From NCBI RefSeq assembly GCF_014205675.1, contig NZ_JACIIX010000008.1:1-64000 (forward strand): a DNA stretch of 64,000 bases, read 5' to 3'. Numbering within the stretch: position 1 is the stretch's first letter; each line of letters begins with the position of its first letter. Made by a program: the position numbers and the translations under genes. The stretch is from Novispirillum itersonii. GTDB taxonomy: Bacteria; Pseudomonadota; Alphaproteobacteria; Rhodospirillales; Rhodospirillaceae. Shown in pieces: positions 53,382 through 61,379 of this stretch. Below the pieces are notes generated by a model. That model saw only the letters and a program-made list of their open reading frames with translations. It was not told the origin of the DNA and did no database searches.

Positions 53382-53503
53382 CCGGTCTGCGCACAACTGC
53401 GTGAGGGGCCGTTTCCGGCCTAGGCGTCGCGGTGACGGTTGCGTATGGTGACGCCGTGCCGGGGCCGGAGCCTTGGCAGGGACCTGCTGGGGGCATCCAT
53501 TCC

Positions 53504-54979
53504 ATGACATTGCCGGTTGAATTTCATGACCGTCTGCATCGTGTTGCTTTCCGGCAAGGGGTGACGCCGGAGCAGGCCGAGGCCTTCACCCGCGCCTATG
53601 CGACGTTGTCCCCGCTGGAAGCGGCGCGGATCAATCCGCCGCTGCTGGCGCGGCGGGCCGGGCTGGCGGAAGACACCGCCCTGACCCTGCTGGTGGCCGG
53701 GGCGCGGGACGGGCTGTTCAGCTTTGAATGGGGTCTGGTCTGTCCCGGCTGTGGCGGCTTTGCGCACACTATGGATACCATTTCCGGTGTCACCGACGAT
53801 TTTCATTGCGGTTTCTGTGACATGACCACCGCCACCACGCTGGATGAGACGGTGGAGGTCACCTTTGCCTGCCCCAGCACCAGCTTTGACCCGCTGGCGG
53901 ATCTGCGGGAACACGCCTGCTACCACACCTCGCAGAGCTATCCGTATCAGGCGGAGATGGCGGCCTACCACGAGCGGAATACGGTGGCCGAGGCCCGGAT
54001 CGCGCCGGGGCAGACCGCCGAGCTCCGCTTTACCGCCCGGCCCGGCGAAACGTACCGGCTGATCACACTGGAAAACCATTCCTCCTATACGCTGGAAGTT
54101 GCAGAGGGCGGGGAAGCGGTGCTGGATGTTGTGGCTGACCACAGCGGCTTCTGCGGGGTCAACCCAATCCTGAAACCGGGGCCGGTGCGGCTGGGGCTGA
54201 CCAACCGTCTGGAAGACCGGGTCTGGGTACAGGTGATCCGCCGGGCGCCAGAGGAGATCGCCGCTTATTCTTCGGCAGGTCTTCCGCCGCAACCACGCCT
54301 GAGTGGTAAAAGCCTGCTGACCAACCAGACCTTCCGCGATCTGTTCGGGATTCAGGAACTGATCCCCGATCTGCACATCCGGGTGCAGGCGATCACCCTG
54401 CTGTTCACCGACCTGAAGGGCTCAACGGAACTGTACGACCGGGCCGGGGATCTGCCCGCCTACGATCTGGTCCAGAAGCATTTTCAGATATTGCGGCAGG
54501 CGGTGCAGGCCCATTCCGGGGCGATTGTCAAAACCATGGGCGATGCCATCATGGCCGCCTTCTCCGATCCGGTGCAGGCGGCGCAGGCCGCTGTGGCGAT
54601 GATGCAGGGGATCCGGGCCCTGTCGGAAGACTGGAAGCCGGAACAGCCGGGCCTGAAGATCGGCCTGCACACCGGCCCGGCCCTGACGGTAAACACCGGT
54701 GGGGCGCTGGATTTCTTCGGCCAGACCGTCAACATCGCGGCCCGGGTGCAGGGGCTGGCTGATGCCGGGGAAATCGTCCTCAGCACGGCGGTGCAGGCCG
54801 CCGGGCCGCAGATCCCGGCATTGCTGCGCGACAGCGGGTATCACCTGACCCCGGAAACCTCCCGCCTGAAAGGGGTGGCGCAGGCGCATGGGGTCATCCG
54901 CTGCCGCCCCGGCGATGCTCCGGCGGCGGACAGCGGGCGGACCGGCGGTTTCCTCAGCCGACTTCTGCGAGGAAAGTAA
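53504..54979 (+). CDS. Class III adenylate/guanylate cyclase with N-terminal DUF5939-like and zinc-ribbon region
   Basis: 491 residues from ATG 53504; a GTG at 53432 would add 24. The N-terminal ~285 residues resemble DUF5939 and contain a four-cysteine zinc-ribbon pattern, C80-x2-C83-x18-C102-x2-C105 (VCPGCGG ... HCGFCDM). The cyclase domain (~295-470) has both metal aspartates, D303 (LLFTDLKGSTELYD) and D347 (KTMGDAIMAAF). No membrane segment, so a soluble cyclase, likely controlled through its N-terminal part. A Crp-family gene lies 2 kb away. Its 3' end overlaps the convergent hydrolase gene by 26 bases. Confidence 0.85.
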   Translation: MTLPVEFHDRLHRVAFRQGVTPEQAEAFTRAYATLSPLEAARINPPLLARRAGLAEDTALTLLVAGARDGLFSFEWGLVCPGCGGFAHTMDTISGVTDDFHCGFCDMTTATTLDETVEVTFACPSTSFDPLADLREHACYHTSQSYPYQAEMAAYHERNTVAEARIAPGQTAELRFTARPGETYRLITLENHSSYTLEVAEGGEAVLDVVADHSGFCGVNPILKPGPVRLGLTNRLEDRVWVQVIRRAPEEIAAYSSAGLPPQPRLSGKSLLTNQTFRDLFGIQELIPDLHIRVQAITLLFTDLKGSTELYDRAGDLPAYDLVQKHFQILRQAVQAHSGAIVKTMGDAIMAAFSDPVQAAQAAVAMMQGIRALSEDWKPEQPGLKIGLHTGPALTVNTGGALDFFGQTVNIAARVQGLADAGEIVLSTAVQAAGPQIPALLRDSGYHLTPETSRLKGVAQAHGVIRCRPGDAPAADSGRTGGFLSRLLRGK

Positions 54980-55739
54980 GCAGGTGTTCGGTGAAGGCGG
55001 CGGGCTGCTCGGCATGGGGCCAGTGGCCGCAGCCGTCCATCACTTCCAGCCGGTGATCAAGGAACAGCCGCTGCATGGCCGGGGCCGCGTCGGGCTGCAC
55101 ATAATCTGATGCTCCCCCGGCGAGGAACAGGGTCGGGTTGCCGAACGGCTCCATGCTGGCTTCCAGCGGGAAGTCCATCAGGTTGCCCATGTTCTCGCCC
55201 AGTGCCGCCAGATTGATCTGCCATTCCAGATGGCCGGTAGCGTCGTTCTGCACCAGATTCTGCATCAGGAACTTGCGGATCGCCTCCAGCGGGATGGCCT
55301 CAACCAGTTCGGCTTCCACCTCGGCACGGCGGTTGAAGCGGGTTAGGTCAACGCCCTGCATGGCCCGGATGTAAGAAAGATGTTCCCGCCCGGTGTAGCT
55401 GACCGGGGCAATGTCGATCACCATCAGGGCATCAACCCGGTCGCCATGGTTCAGGGCCAGCTGCATGGCGGTTTTGCCGCCCATCGAATGGCCGAGAACC
55501 AGCGCCGAGGCCATGCCCTGCGCATCCATCCACTCCCGCACCGCCTCCGCCATCTGCGGGTAGGTGACGGTGTCTGCCCATGGGCTGCGGCCATGGTTGG
55601 GCAGGTCAAGCGCATAGACCCGGTAGCTGTTGGCGAGCCGTTTGGCGATGGCGCCCCAGTTGCGGCCGGACCCGAACAGGCCATGCAGGATCAGCAGCGG
55701 CTGGCCGTGGTCACCGGTCTGGATATGGGCGAGGGGCAT
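54954..55739 (-). CDS. Alpha/beta-fold hydrolase (YbfF-like esterase)
   Basis: 261 residues. Oxyanion region LILHGLFGSGRNWGAIAKRLA, nucleophile elbow GHSMGGKTAM, aspartate in the LFLAGGASDYVQPD strand and histidine in VMDGCGHWPHAEQP. Resembles YbfF-type acyl-CoA/ester hydrolases; substrate unknown. Its last 26 bases overlap the convergent cyclase gene, so each transcript carries antisense to the other's end. First in a left-reading group with DUF1489 and yaaA upstream on the same strand. Confidence 0.87.
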   Translation of the reverse strand: MPLAHIQTGDHGQPLLILHGLFGSGRNWGAIAKRLANSYRVYALDLPNHGRSPWADTVTYPQMAEAVREWMDAQGMASALVLGHSMGGKTAMQLALNHGDRVDALMVIDIAPVSYTGREHLSYIRAMQGVDLTRFNRRAEVEAELVEAIPLEAIRKFLMQNLVQNDATGHLEWQINLAALGENMGNLMDFPLEASMEPFGNPTLFLAGGASDYVQPDAAPAMQRLFLDHRLEVMDGCGHWPHAEQPAAFTEHLLTFLAEVG

Positions 55740-55782
55740 CGTCAGGTCCTTACATCAGGCAAAAGAAGGTGGGAAACGGGGG

Positions 55783-56199
55783 TTACAGCAGCCCGAGGGC
55801 CCGCAGCTGCGCCGCCATTTCCGGCGGGGGCGGGCTGTGGGCGGCATCGCCGCCGACATCGGGCGGGGCCTCGTCAGGCTTCAGGTAGCGCCAGCCCTGA
55901 AACGGCCGGCGCGGATAGGCGGCAACCGTCACCGCCGGGCCGAGGATGATCAGGCAATAGGGGCGGCCTTCCTCATCCCGTTCAAACATCTCAATGTCGA
56001 GGATCGGCTGGCGGACCCCGGTGAAGCCCTTGATCACCCAGTAGAGGGAACCGCCGTCCAGCAGTTCCTCCACCCGCTTGGGGATCATCCGGGTATGGGC
56101 GAACAGGCGGCCATGGGTCCGCATCCGTTCGGCGTGGCGTTCCTTCAGGTGTTCGGCGCTGTCGATGCCGACGCAGAGTTTGATCAGGTTCAGGGCCAT
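55783..56199 (-). CDS. DUF1489 family protein
   Basis: 138 residues, an alphaproteobacterial family of unknown function: LNLIKLCVGIDSAEHLKERH, then LYWVIKGFTGVRQPILDIEMF and GPAVTVAAYPRRPFQGWRYLKPDEAP. The family start and end are intact. Lies 15 bases downstream of yaaA on the same strand and 43 bases before the hydrolase gene, suggesting one transcript. Confidence 0.88.
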   Translation of the reverse strand: MALNLIKLCVGIDSAEHLKERHAERMRTHGRLFAHTRMIPKRVEELLDGGSLYWVIKGFTGVRQPILDIEMFERDEEGRPYCLIILGPAVTVAAYPRRPFQGWRYLKPDEAPPDVGGDAAHSPPPPEMAAQLRALGLL

Positions 56200-56214
56200 G
56201 GCCGGGGCGTCCGC

Positions 56215-56988
56215 TCAGGGCTGCGGGCGGGCAAACACCCACACGCTGTCGGTGGATTCTGCCGGGCGGAAGGCATAGCCGCCATCACTGAACTGCTTCA
56301 GCGCCTCGGGGGCTTCCAGACGGTTGAGGATGATGTGGCGGGCCATCATGCCCCGGGCCCGCTTGGCCATCAGGCCGATCACCCGGACCTTGTCCCCGCG
56401 TTCCTCGTGGAACACCGGGGTGATCACCCGGCGGGTCAGCAGGCCGTCATCGGCGGCCTTGTAGTATTCCGAGGAGGCCAGATTGATGATTACCGGATGG
56501 GCGTGCCCCTCGACGGCGGCATTCAGGACGGTGGAGATCCGGCCTTTCCAGAAGGCATACAGATCCTTCCCGCGCGGGGTATCCAGTTTGGTGCCCATTT
56601 CCAGACGGTAGGGCTCCATCAGGTCCAGCGGGCGCAGGGCACCATACAGGCCGGACAGGATCCGCAGATGATTTTGCGCCCAGATCAGGTCCTCGGCGGC
56701 CATGTCCCCGGCACGGAGGCCGATATACGTATCCCCGGCGAAGGCCAGTGCCGCCTGTTTGGCGCTGGCGCGGGACCCGGCACTGCCCAGCACCTGAAAC
56801 CGGGCATGGTTCAGGTCGGCCAGCTTGTCGGAAATATCCATCAGCCGCCGCAGGTCAGCCGGGGTCAGGCTGCGGGTCCGTTCCGCCAGTTCGGCGGTGT
56901 CGGCGGCCAGATCGGGCAGGGTGTGGGGCAGGGCCGGATCGGCGGCGGCAAAGTCAAGGTTCTTGGCGGGGGACAGAACGGCAAGCAT
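56215..56988 (-). CDS. yaaA: Peroxide stress protein YaaA
   Basis: 257 residues. The family opening MLAVLSPAKNLDF, SGLYGALRPLDLMEPYRLEMGTKL, NLASSEYYKA and VIGLMAKRARGMMARHII are all present. In E. coli YaaA lowers free intracellular iron under H2O2 stress and binds DNA. Probably first gene of the yaaA-DUF1489-hydrolase group. The peroxidase at 18.7 kb is another peroxide-related gene but is not linked. Confidence 0.93.
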   Translation of the reverse strand: MLAVLSPAKNLDFAAADPALPHTLPDLAADTAELAERTRSLTPADLRRLMDISDKLADLNHARFQVLGSAGSRASAKQAALAFAGDTYIGLRAGDMAAEDLIWAQNHLRILSGLYGALRPLDLMEPYRLEMGTKLDTPRGKDLYAFWKGRISTVLNAAVEGHAHPVIINLASSEYYKAADDGLLTRRVITPVFHEERGDKVRVIGLMAKRARGMMARHIILNRLEAPEALKQFSDGGYAFRPAESTDSVWVFARPQP

Positions 56989-57090
56989 CGGGGCGGATCC
57001 GGTCGGTTGTTCACGGGTGTCTCCCCCGATATCTGGACCGATCCGGGCGCGGGCGCAACCCTTGTTATGGTGGGGGAAACCGGGGTGGTG

Positions 57091-57810
57091 TCAGATCCCG
57101 GTTTCCAGCGCGTCAGCCAGATCCTTGGCGGAGGGGATGGTGATGGTCGCCCCCTGTGCATCCACCCCCATGTCTTTCAGCTTGGCGAGGGCGCGGGAGA
57201 AGCTTTCCGGCGTCATCCCCAGCCGGGCGGCGATCAGGGCCTTGTCATAAGGCAGGCGCAGGCTGATCTCGCCGGTTTCCCGGGCCAGATCGGGGTCGGC
57301 CTTGATCAGGTCAAGCAGGAAGGCCGCCACCCGCAGCGGCGTGGACAGGAACTGGCGGCGCTCGGTCTCGGCGACCATCGCATTCAGCCGCTGGGCGAAG
57401 ACCCCGATCAGCTTCAGGGCCAGACCGCTGTCCTGCTCCAGCGCGGTCTTCAGGGCGGAGCCGGGCACCGCCAGCAGGCGGCTGTCAGCGGCGGCCTCGG
57501 CAGAGGCCGGATACCGGCCCAACCCGAACACCGCCGGTTCGGCAAAGCTTTCCCCGGCGCGGAAGATGTGCAGAACAGTCTGTCCGCCCTCGGCGGTCAG
57601 CCGGAAAACCTTGATCCAGCCTTCCAGAACAATGAACAGCCGGTCTGCACTGTCGCCCTGCACGAACAGGGTTTCCCCCCGGCTGAGGGACAGCACGCTG
57701 CTGCGGTCCAGCACCGTGGCGCGCACCGGGTCGGGCAGGCCGGACAGCAGGGGGATCCGGGCCAGCTGAAGCTGATCGTGGCGGGTCAGGATGGTCATGG
57801 CGGCCGTCAT
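57091..57810 (-). CDS. Crp/Fnr-family transcription regulator
   Basis: 239 residues from ATG 57810; M5 (57798) is an alternative. The cyclic-nucleotide-binding-type barrel has SLSRGETLFVQGDSADRLFIVLEGWIKVFR and GESFAEPAVFG. The C-terminal winged helix-turn-helix is YDKALIAARLGMTPESFSRALAKLKDMGV. The residues flanking FSRAL (E-SFSR) are like those of FNR/DNR proteins that read TTGAT-N4-ATCAA. No N-terminal cysteines for an iron-sulfur cluster, so not an oxygen-sensing FNR; effector unknown (cAMP, haem/NO or none). Divergent from the NHLP genes. Confidence 0.9.
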   Translation of the reverse strand: MTAAMTILTRHDQLQLARIPLLSGLPDPVRATVLDRSSVLSLSRGETLFVQGDSADRLFIVLEGWIKVFRLTAEGGQTVLHIFRAGESFAEPAVFGLGRYPASAEAAADSRLLAVPGSALKTALEQDSGLALKLIGVFAQRLNAMVAETERRQFLSTPLRVAAFLLDLIKADPDLARETGEISLRLPYDKALIAARLGMTPESFSRALAKLKDMGVDAQGATITIPSAKDLADALETGI

Positions 57811-58163
57811 GTCTCCGGCAGGAAGGGGACTGGATCTCCGCAGGCAGGTCCGGTGCGGACCGTCGGTCATTCCGCCGGTCAGGCCCCGCGCAACAGGGGA
57901 ATGGGACGGAGGGGGCTCCGACCAAAGGGGGATGAGTGCAGACTGCCGTGTCGGCCCGGCAGGGGCAAGAAAAAAGGTCCGGAGCCCGAAAACCGGTGCC
58001 GCCGCGTTGCGGGACGGAAAAACATCAACGGCGGTTCGTGTGTTTTTCCGGATCATCAACCTTGGGTTAGATCGGGCGGATCCCTCTGGCCGGTGCCCGG
58101 CATTTGCCTACTCTCGGCAGGGGATTGCCGGGGCATTCCTGATGACTGCAACTCTGGAGACTG
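57811..58163. promoter_or_regulatory. Divergent control region between the Crp/Fnr gene and the NHLP genes
   Basis: 353 bases without a gene. A perfect 10-base inverted repeat CGGAAAAACA (58015-58024) and TGTTTTTCCG (58041-58050) lies ~115 bases before the first NHLP gene. No FNR box seen here. Confidence 0.5.
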
Positions 58164-58493
58164 ATGATGACCGAGACCGTTGACCCGATCGCCAAGGCCC
58201 GTGCCGCTGCCGTGCAGACCCTGCTGGACCGTGCGGACAGCGATGCCACGTTCCGGGCGCTGCTGCTGAGTGACCCCCGTGCAGCGGTGGTGCAGGTGTT
58301 TGGCACCGATCCGCTGCCGGGCGTGACCTATCGTGTGGTGGAAGAGCAGGCCGGGGAAGTGGCGATCGTGCTGCCGCGCCGTCTGGATGAGGGCGAGCTG
58401 CCCGATACTCTGCTGGATCTGGCCAGCGGCGGCACCCTGTTCTCCGCTTTCATCGAATACCGGAACGGCCGCCCGGCCCGCAAGGGTGAGTAA
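58164..58493 (+). CDS. NHLP-type (nitrile-hydratase-leader) RiPP precursor-like peptide, copy 1
   Basis: 109 residues (a second ATG directly follows and sits better behind GGAG). Leader pattern fits the NHLP family: DATFRALLLSDPRAAVVQVFG, then YRVVEEQAGEVAIVLPRRLDEGELPDTLLDLASGG. The double glycine is the expected processing site, leaving a 19-residue tail TLFSAFIEYRNGRPARKGE as candidate core. Leaders of this type recruit modifying enzymes in ribosomal peptide pathways, but none is recognisable within the window. Copy 2 is 94 bases downstream. Confidence 0.72.
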   Translation: MMTETVDPIAKARAAAVQTLLDRADSDATFRALLLSDPRAAVVQVFGTDPLPGVTYRVVEEQAGEVAIVLPRRLDEGELPDTLLDLASGGTLFSAFIEYRNGRPARKGE

Positions 58494-58508
58494 TCGGCGC
58501 TGATGGGG

Positions 58509-58545
58509 ACCGGGCCGGTCACGACACACCGGCCCGGTTGCTTCT
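58509..58545 (+). terminator. Hairpin between the two NHLP genes
   Basis: ACCGGGCCGGT-CACGACAC-ACCGGCCCGGT followed by TGCTTCT. A similar hairpin follows copy 2, so the duplicated unit includes it. T run is poor. Confidence 0.6.
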
Positions 58546-58587
58546 CTGCAAGAATTTCCGAGGGCCTTCCCTCACTGATGGAGACTG

Positions 58588-58914
58588 ATGATGACCGAGA
58601 CTGTTGATCCGATCGCCAAGGCCCGCGCCGCTGCCGTGCAGACCCTGCTGGACCGAGCGGACAGCGATGCCCCGTTCCGGGCGCTGCTGCTGAGTGACCC
58701 CCGTGCAGCGGTGGTGCAGGTGTTTGGCACCGATCCGCTGCCGGGCGTGACCTATCGTGTGGTGGAAGAGCAGGCCGGGGAAGTGGCGATCGTGCTGCCG
58801 CGCCGTCTGGATGAGGGCGAGCTGCCCGATACTCTGCTGGATCTGGCCAGCGGCGGCACCCTGTTCTGCGCCTTTCTTGAGTATGGTCCCGCCCGCCCGC
58901 CGAAGAAGCGTTAA
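58588..58914 (+). CDS. NHLP-type RiPP precursor-like peptide, copy 2
   Basis: 108 residues. Up to the double glycine it differs from copy 1 by one residue (P for T in SDAPFRAL), but the tail is TLFCAFLEYGPARPPKKR: a cysteine appears and the last half is different. DNA of the leaders is nearly identical with a few silent changes. Conserved leader plus variable tail is the usual signature of multi-precursor RiPP loci. Same GGAG-ATG-ATG start. Confidence 0.72.
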   Translation: MMTETVDPIAKARAAAVQTLLDRADSDAPFRALLLSDPRAAVVQVFGTDPLPGVTYRVVEEQAGEVAIVLPRRLDEGELPDTLLDLASGGTLFCAFLEYGPARPPKKR

Positions 58915-58941
58915 GGGCGTTCTGCTCCGGATGGGGACTGC

Positions 58942-58983
58942 ACCGGGCCTGTCAGGGGAAACCTGACCGGCCCGGTTTCTTTT
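58942..58983 (+). terminator. Terminator after NHLP copy 2
   Basis: ACCGGGCCTGTCAGG-GGAAA-CCTGACCGGCCCGGT with one mismatch, then TTCTTTT. Confidence 0.85.
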
Positions 58984-58996
58984 GCCGGCCTTTGCC

Positions 58997-59977
58997 TCAG
59001 GGCACCGGGTGCCGACTGCTCATCAGGCGGTCGACGGTCATTCCGTTCAGGTGGGAATGGGGGACAAAGTGCCGTTCCAGCAGGGACCACATGTCCGGGG
59101 TGTCATAGGATGTCTCAAAGGCGGCAATGGCGTCCGGCCCATGATCCCGGTGCAGGCGCAGGGTGACATCCGCCAGTGTCAGCATCAGGATCCCCCGGTT
59201 GGTCAGGTCGGGCCGGACCCACCCCAGCGGGAACAGCCAGCGCTGCGGGCTGGTGTGATGGATACAGGTGATCCAGCCGCCGATGCCCCCGGCCTCCGGC
59301 CCGGTGCGCAGCAACAGGGCGTAAGGGGACGGGGCAACCGTCAGTGCCGGGCGCGGATCAGCCCAGCCGGGCAGGATCCCCGCAGCGTCCCAGCCGTCGC
59401 AGGCGGTTGCCAGATCGGCTCTGTCCTGCGCTGTCAGCTCCGTCCACGGGGTCAGGGTCACGCCGTTGCGGGCGGCCCGGGCCAGCATCGCTTCCCGCCG
59501 GGGGATCATCAGGGGGGTGTGGCGGACCGGCCCCTGAATGCGCAGCAGGACGGCGCGGGGCGGCGTCCATCCGGCAGCGGTCAGGGTGGCGGCGAAGGCG
59601 TCCCGCGCCGGAAGGCGGTCTGACCACTCCGTCCGCAGCGGCCAGCCGGGCTGCATCGGCGGCAGGGTCAGGGTGGCATCCAGCAGGGCCCGGCCAAGGC
59701 CCTGACGGCGGAACGGGGCACTGACCATCAGGGAATGCACCTGAAGGCCCGGTCCCTGATTCAGCGGTGGCCCCAGCAGGATCAGGCCGACGATCCGCCC
59801 GGTGGCGGTCTGCTCCACGACGGCGGCGGCGCAGGGGAAGGGGCGCTCCTGTACCGGCAGGCAGGCGGCTTCCAGCAGGGAGGCCAGGGCCCGGAAGGTC
59901 AGGGACAGGCAGGCAGGGCTGTCTGCCGGGATTGCCGGGCGGATCTGAAAGCCGGGATGGGGAGACGGGAAAGGCAT
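58997..59977 (-). CDS. Two-domain GNAT-like N-acetyltransferase
   Basis: 326 residues from ATG 59977; a GTG/ATG at 60034 is possible but less GNAT-like. The N-terminal domain has the acetyl-CoA motif LMVSAPFRRQGLGRALLDATL; the C-terminal half (ITCIHHTSPQRWLFPLGWVRPDLTNRGILMLTLADVTL) looks like a second, degenerate GNAT repeat. Substrate unknown. It is convergent with the NHLP pair, so a role in modifying those peptides is conceivable but unsupported. Confidence 0.78.
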   Translation of the reverse strand: MPFPSPHPGFQIRPAIPADSPACLSLTFRALASLLEAACLPVQERPFPCAAAVVEQTATGRIVGLILLGPPLNQGPGLQVHSLMVSAPFRRQGLGRALLDATLTLPPMQPGWPLRTEWSDRLPARDAFAATLTAAGWTPPRAVLLRIQGPVRHTPLMIPRREAMLARAARNGVTLTPWTELTAQDRADLATACDGWDAAGILPGWADPRPALTVAPSPYALLLRTGPEAGGIGGWITCIHHTSPQRWLFPLGWVRPDLTNRGILMLTLADVTLRLHRDHGPDAIAAFETSYDTPDMWSLLERHFVPHSHLNGMTVDRLMSSRHPVP

Positions 59978-60130
59978 GGCATCGGCAGACCGAGAACAGG
60001 GAGAGGGACCCTGTTTTACCGCGTCGCCGGGCACTGGAAAACGGATGTATCCGTCATTCCGGCAAATCTCAACCCTTGGTCAGGAACGGCCGGTACCCCC
60101 TGATCGTCTGCTCTGAGATGCAGAAAGAGC

Positions 60131-60178
60131 CATCCTGCCTTCCGTACCCGGCGATGTGCCAGCGCGGAAGGCAGGATG
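60131..60178 (-). terminator. Hairpin after ackA
   Basis: CATCCTGCCTTCCG and CGGAAGGCAGGATG form a perfect 14-base stem just past the ackA stop; GCTCTTTC follows on the minus strand. Confidence 0.7.
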
Positions 60179-60185
60179 GGCGGTC

Positions 60186-61376
60186 TTACCCCAGCACCAG
60201 TTTCCGGGTGTGGCGGGCGATCATCAGTTCCTCGTTGGTGGGGATGGCCCACACCCCGTAGGCACTGTCCGGCGCGCTGACCTTCATCGCATGGCCGTCG
60301 TTGGCGGCGGCATCCAGCCGTACCCCGGTCCAGCCCAGCAGGTCGCAGACCCGCTGCCGCACCGCAGCGGAGTGTTCGCCGATCCCGGCGGTGAACACCA
60401 GCGCATCGATGCCGCCGATGGCGGTGGCCAGCGCCCCGACTTCCTTGGCGACGCGGTAGATGAACAGATCGACCGCCTGTTTCGCTTCCGGTGCGTCGCT
60501 GTCCATCAGCACCCGCATGTCGTTAGACAGGCCGCCGGAGACGCCGAGCAGGCCGGATTCCTTATAAAACAGCTTTTCCAGTGCCTTGGCGTCCAGACCG
60601 TCCTGCTGCATCAGGTGCAGCACCACGCCGACGTCGAGGGATCCGCAGCGGGTGCCCATCATCAGGCCGTCAACGGCGGTGAAGCCGATGGAGGTATCCA
60701 CCGACCGGCCGTCTTTGATGGCGCACATGCTGACACCGCTGCCCAGATGGGCAACGATCACCCGGCCCCTGGCCGCCTGCGGATCAAGGTCTTCCAGACG
60801 GTGGGCGATGTATTCATACGACAGGCCGTGGAAGCCATAGCGCTTGATACCGGCGTCGTAATATTTGCGCGGCAGGCCGAACATCTCCGCTTCCAGCCGC
60901 TTGTGGGCATGGAAGGCGGTGTCAAAGCACACCACCTGCGGCAGGTCGGGGTGGAGTTCCGACAGGGCGGCGATCGGGGCCAGATTGTGCGGCTGGTGCA
61001 ACGGGGCCAGCGAGGTCAGCGCCCGCAGGTCATCCAGCACGCTTTTGTTTACCAGCACCGGCGCGGAATAGCCCGATCCGCCATGCACCACCCGGTGCCC
61101 GGCGGCGCGCAGGGTGGCATCGCCCAGATGATCCTCAATCCAGTCAATCAGCCGCCCGAGCAGGGCCGACTGTTTGCCGACCTCCACCGGCGGCCACAGG
61201 TCATCGGCCGCCACGGTGCCGTCGGCATCCTTGGCGAAGAAGTGGGGGGTGATGCCCACCCCCAACCCTTCCAACTGGCCGTTACAGGTCAGGCGCAGGT
61301 CGCCGTTGTCGGTGACATAGACCGAAAACTTGATCGACGACGATCCGGCATTGATGACAAGAAGTCCGTCAGACAT
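60186..61376 (-). CDS. ackA: Acetate kinase
   Basis: 396 residues. LLVINAGSSSIKFSVY, RVVHGG, CFDTAFH and VIVAHLGSGVSMCAIKDGRSVDTSIGFTAVDGLMMGTRCG are diagnostic; the C-terminal part has FTAGIGEHSAAVRQRVC. Converts acetyl phosphate and ADP to acetate and ATP. Translation starts 3 bases after the stop of the phosphotransacetylase gene. A hairpin follows. Confidence 0.96.
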   Translation of the reverse strand: MSDGLLVINAGSSSIKFSVYVTDNGDLRLTCNGQLEGLGVGITPHFFAKDADGTVAADDLWPPVEVGKQSALLGRLIDWIEDHLGDATLRAAGHRVVHGGSGYSAPVLVNKSVLDDLRALTSLAPLHQPHNLAPIAALSELHPDLPQVVCFDTAFHAHKRLEAEMFGLPRKYYDAGIKRYGFHGLSYEYIAHRLEDLDPQAARGRVIVAHLGSGVSMCAIKDGRSVDTSIGFTAVDGLMMGTRCGSLDVGVVLHLMQQDGLDAKALEKLFYKESGLLGVSGGLSNDMRVLMDSDAPEAKQAVDLFIYRVAKEVGALATAIGGIDALVFTAGIGEHSAAVRQRVCDLLGWTGVRLDAAANDGHAMKVSAPDSAYGVWAIPTNEELMIARHTRKLVLG

Positions 61377-61379
61377 GGG

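Noticed and set aside
57811-58163. FNR box upstream of the NHLP genes
   Set aside because: TTGAT/ATCAA halves with 4-base spacing are absent; GATCATCAA at 58051-58059 lacks its partner.
55630-58164. 844-codon open frame antisense to yaaA, DUF1489 and the Crp/Fnr gene
   Set aside because: Spans several real genes and their spacers on the other strand; composition typical of a shadow frame.
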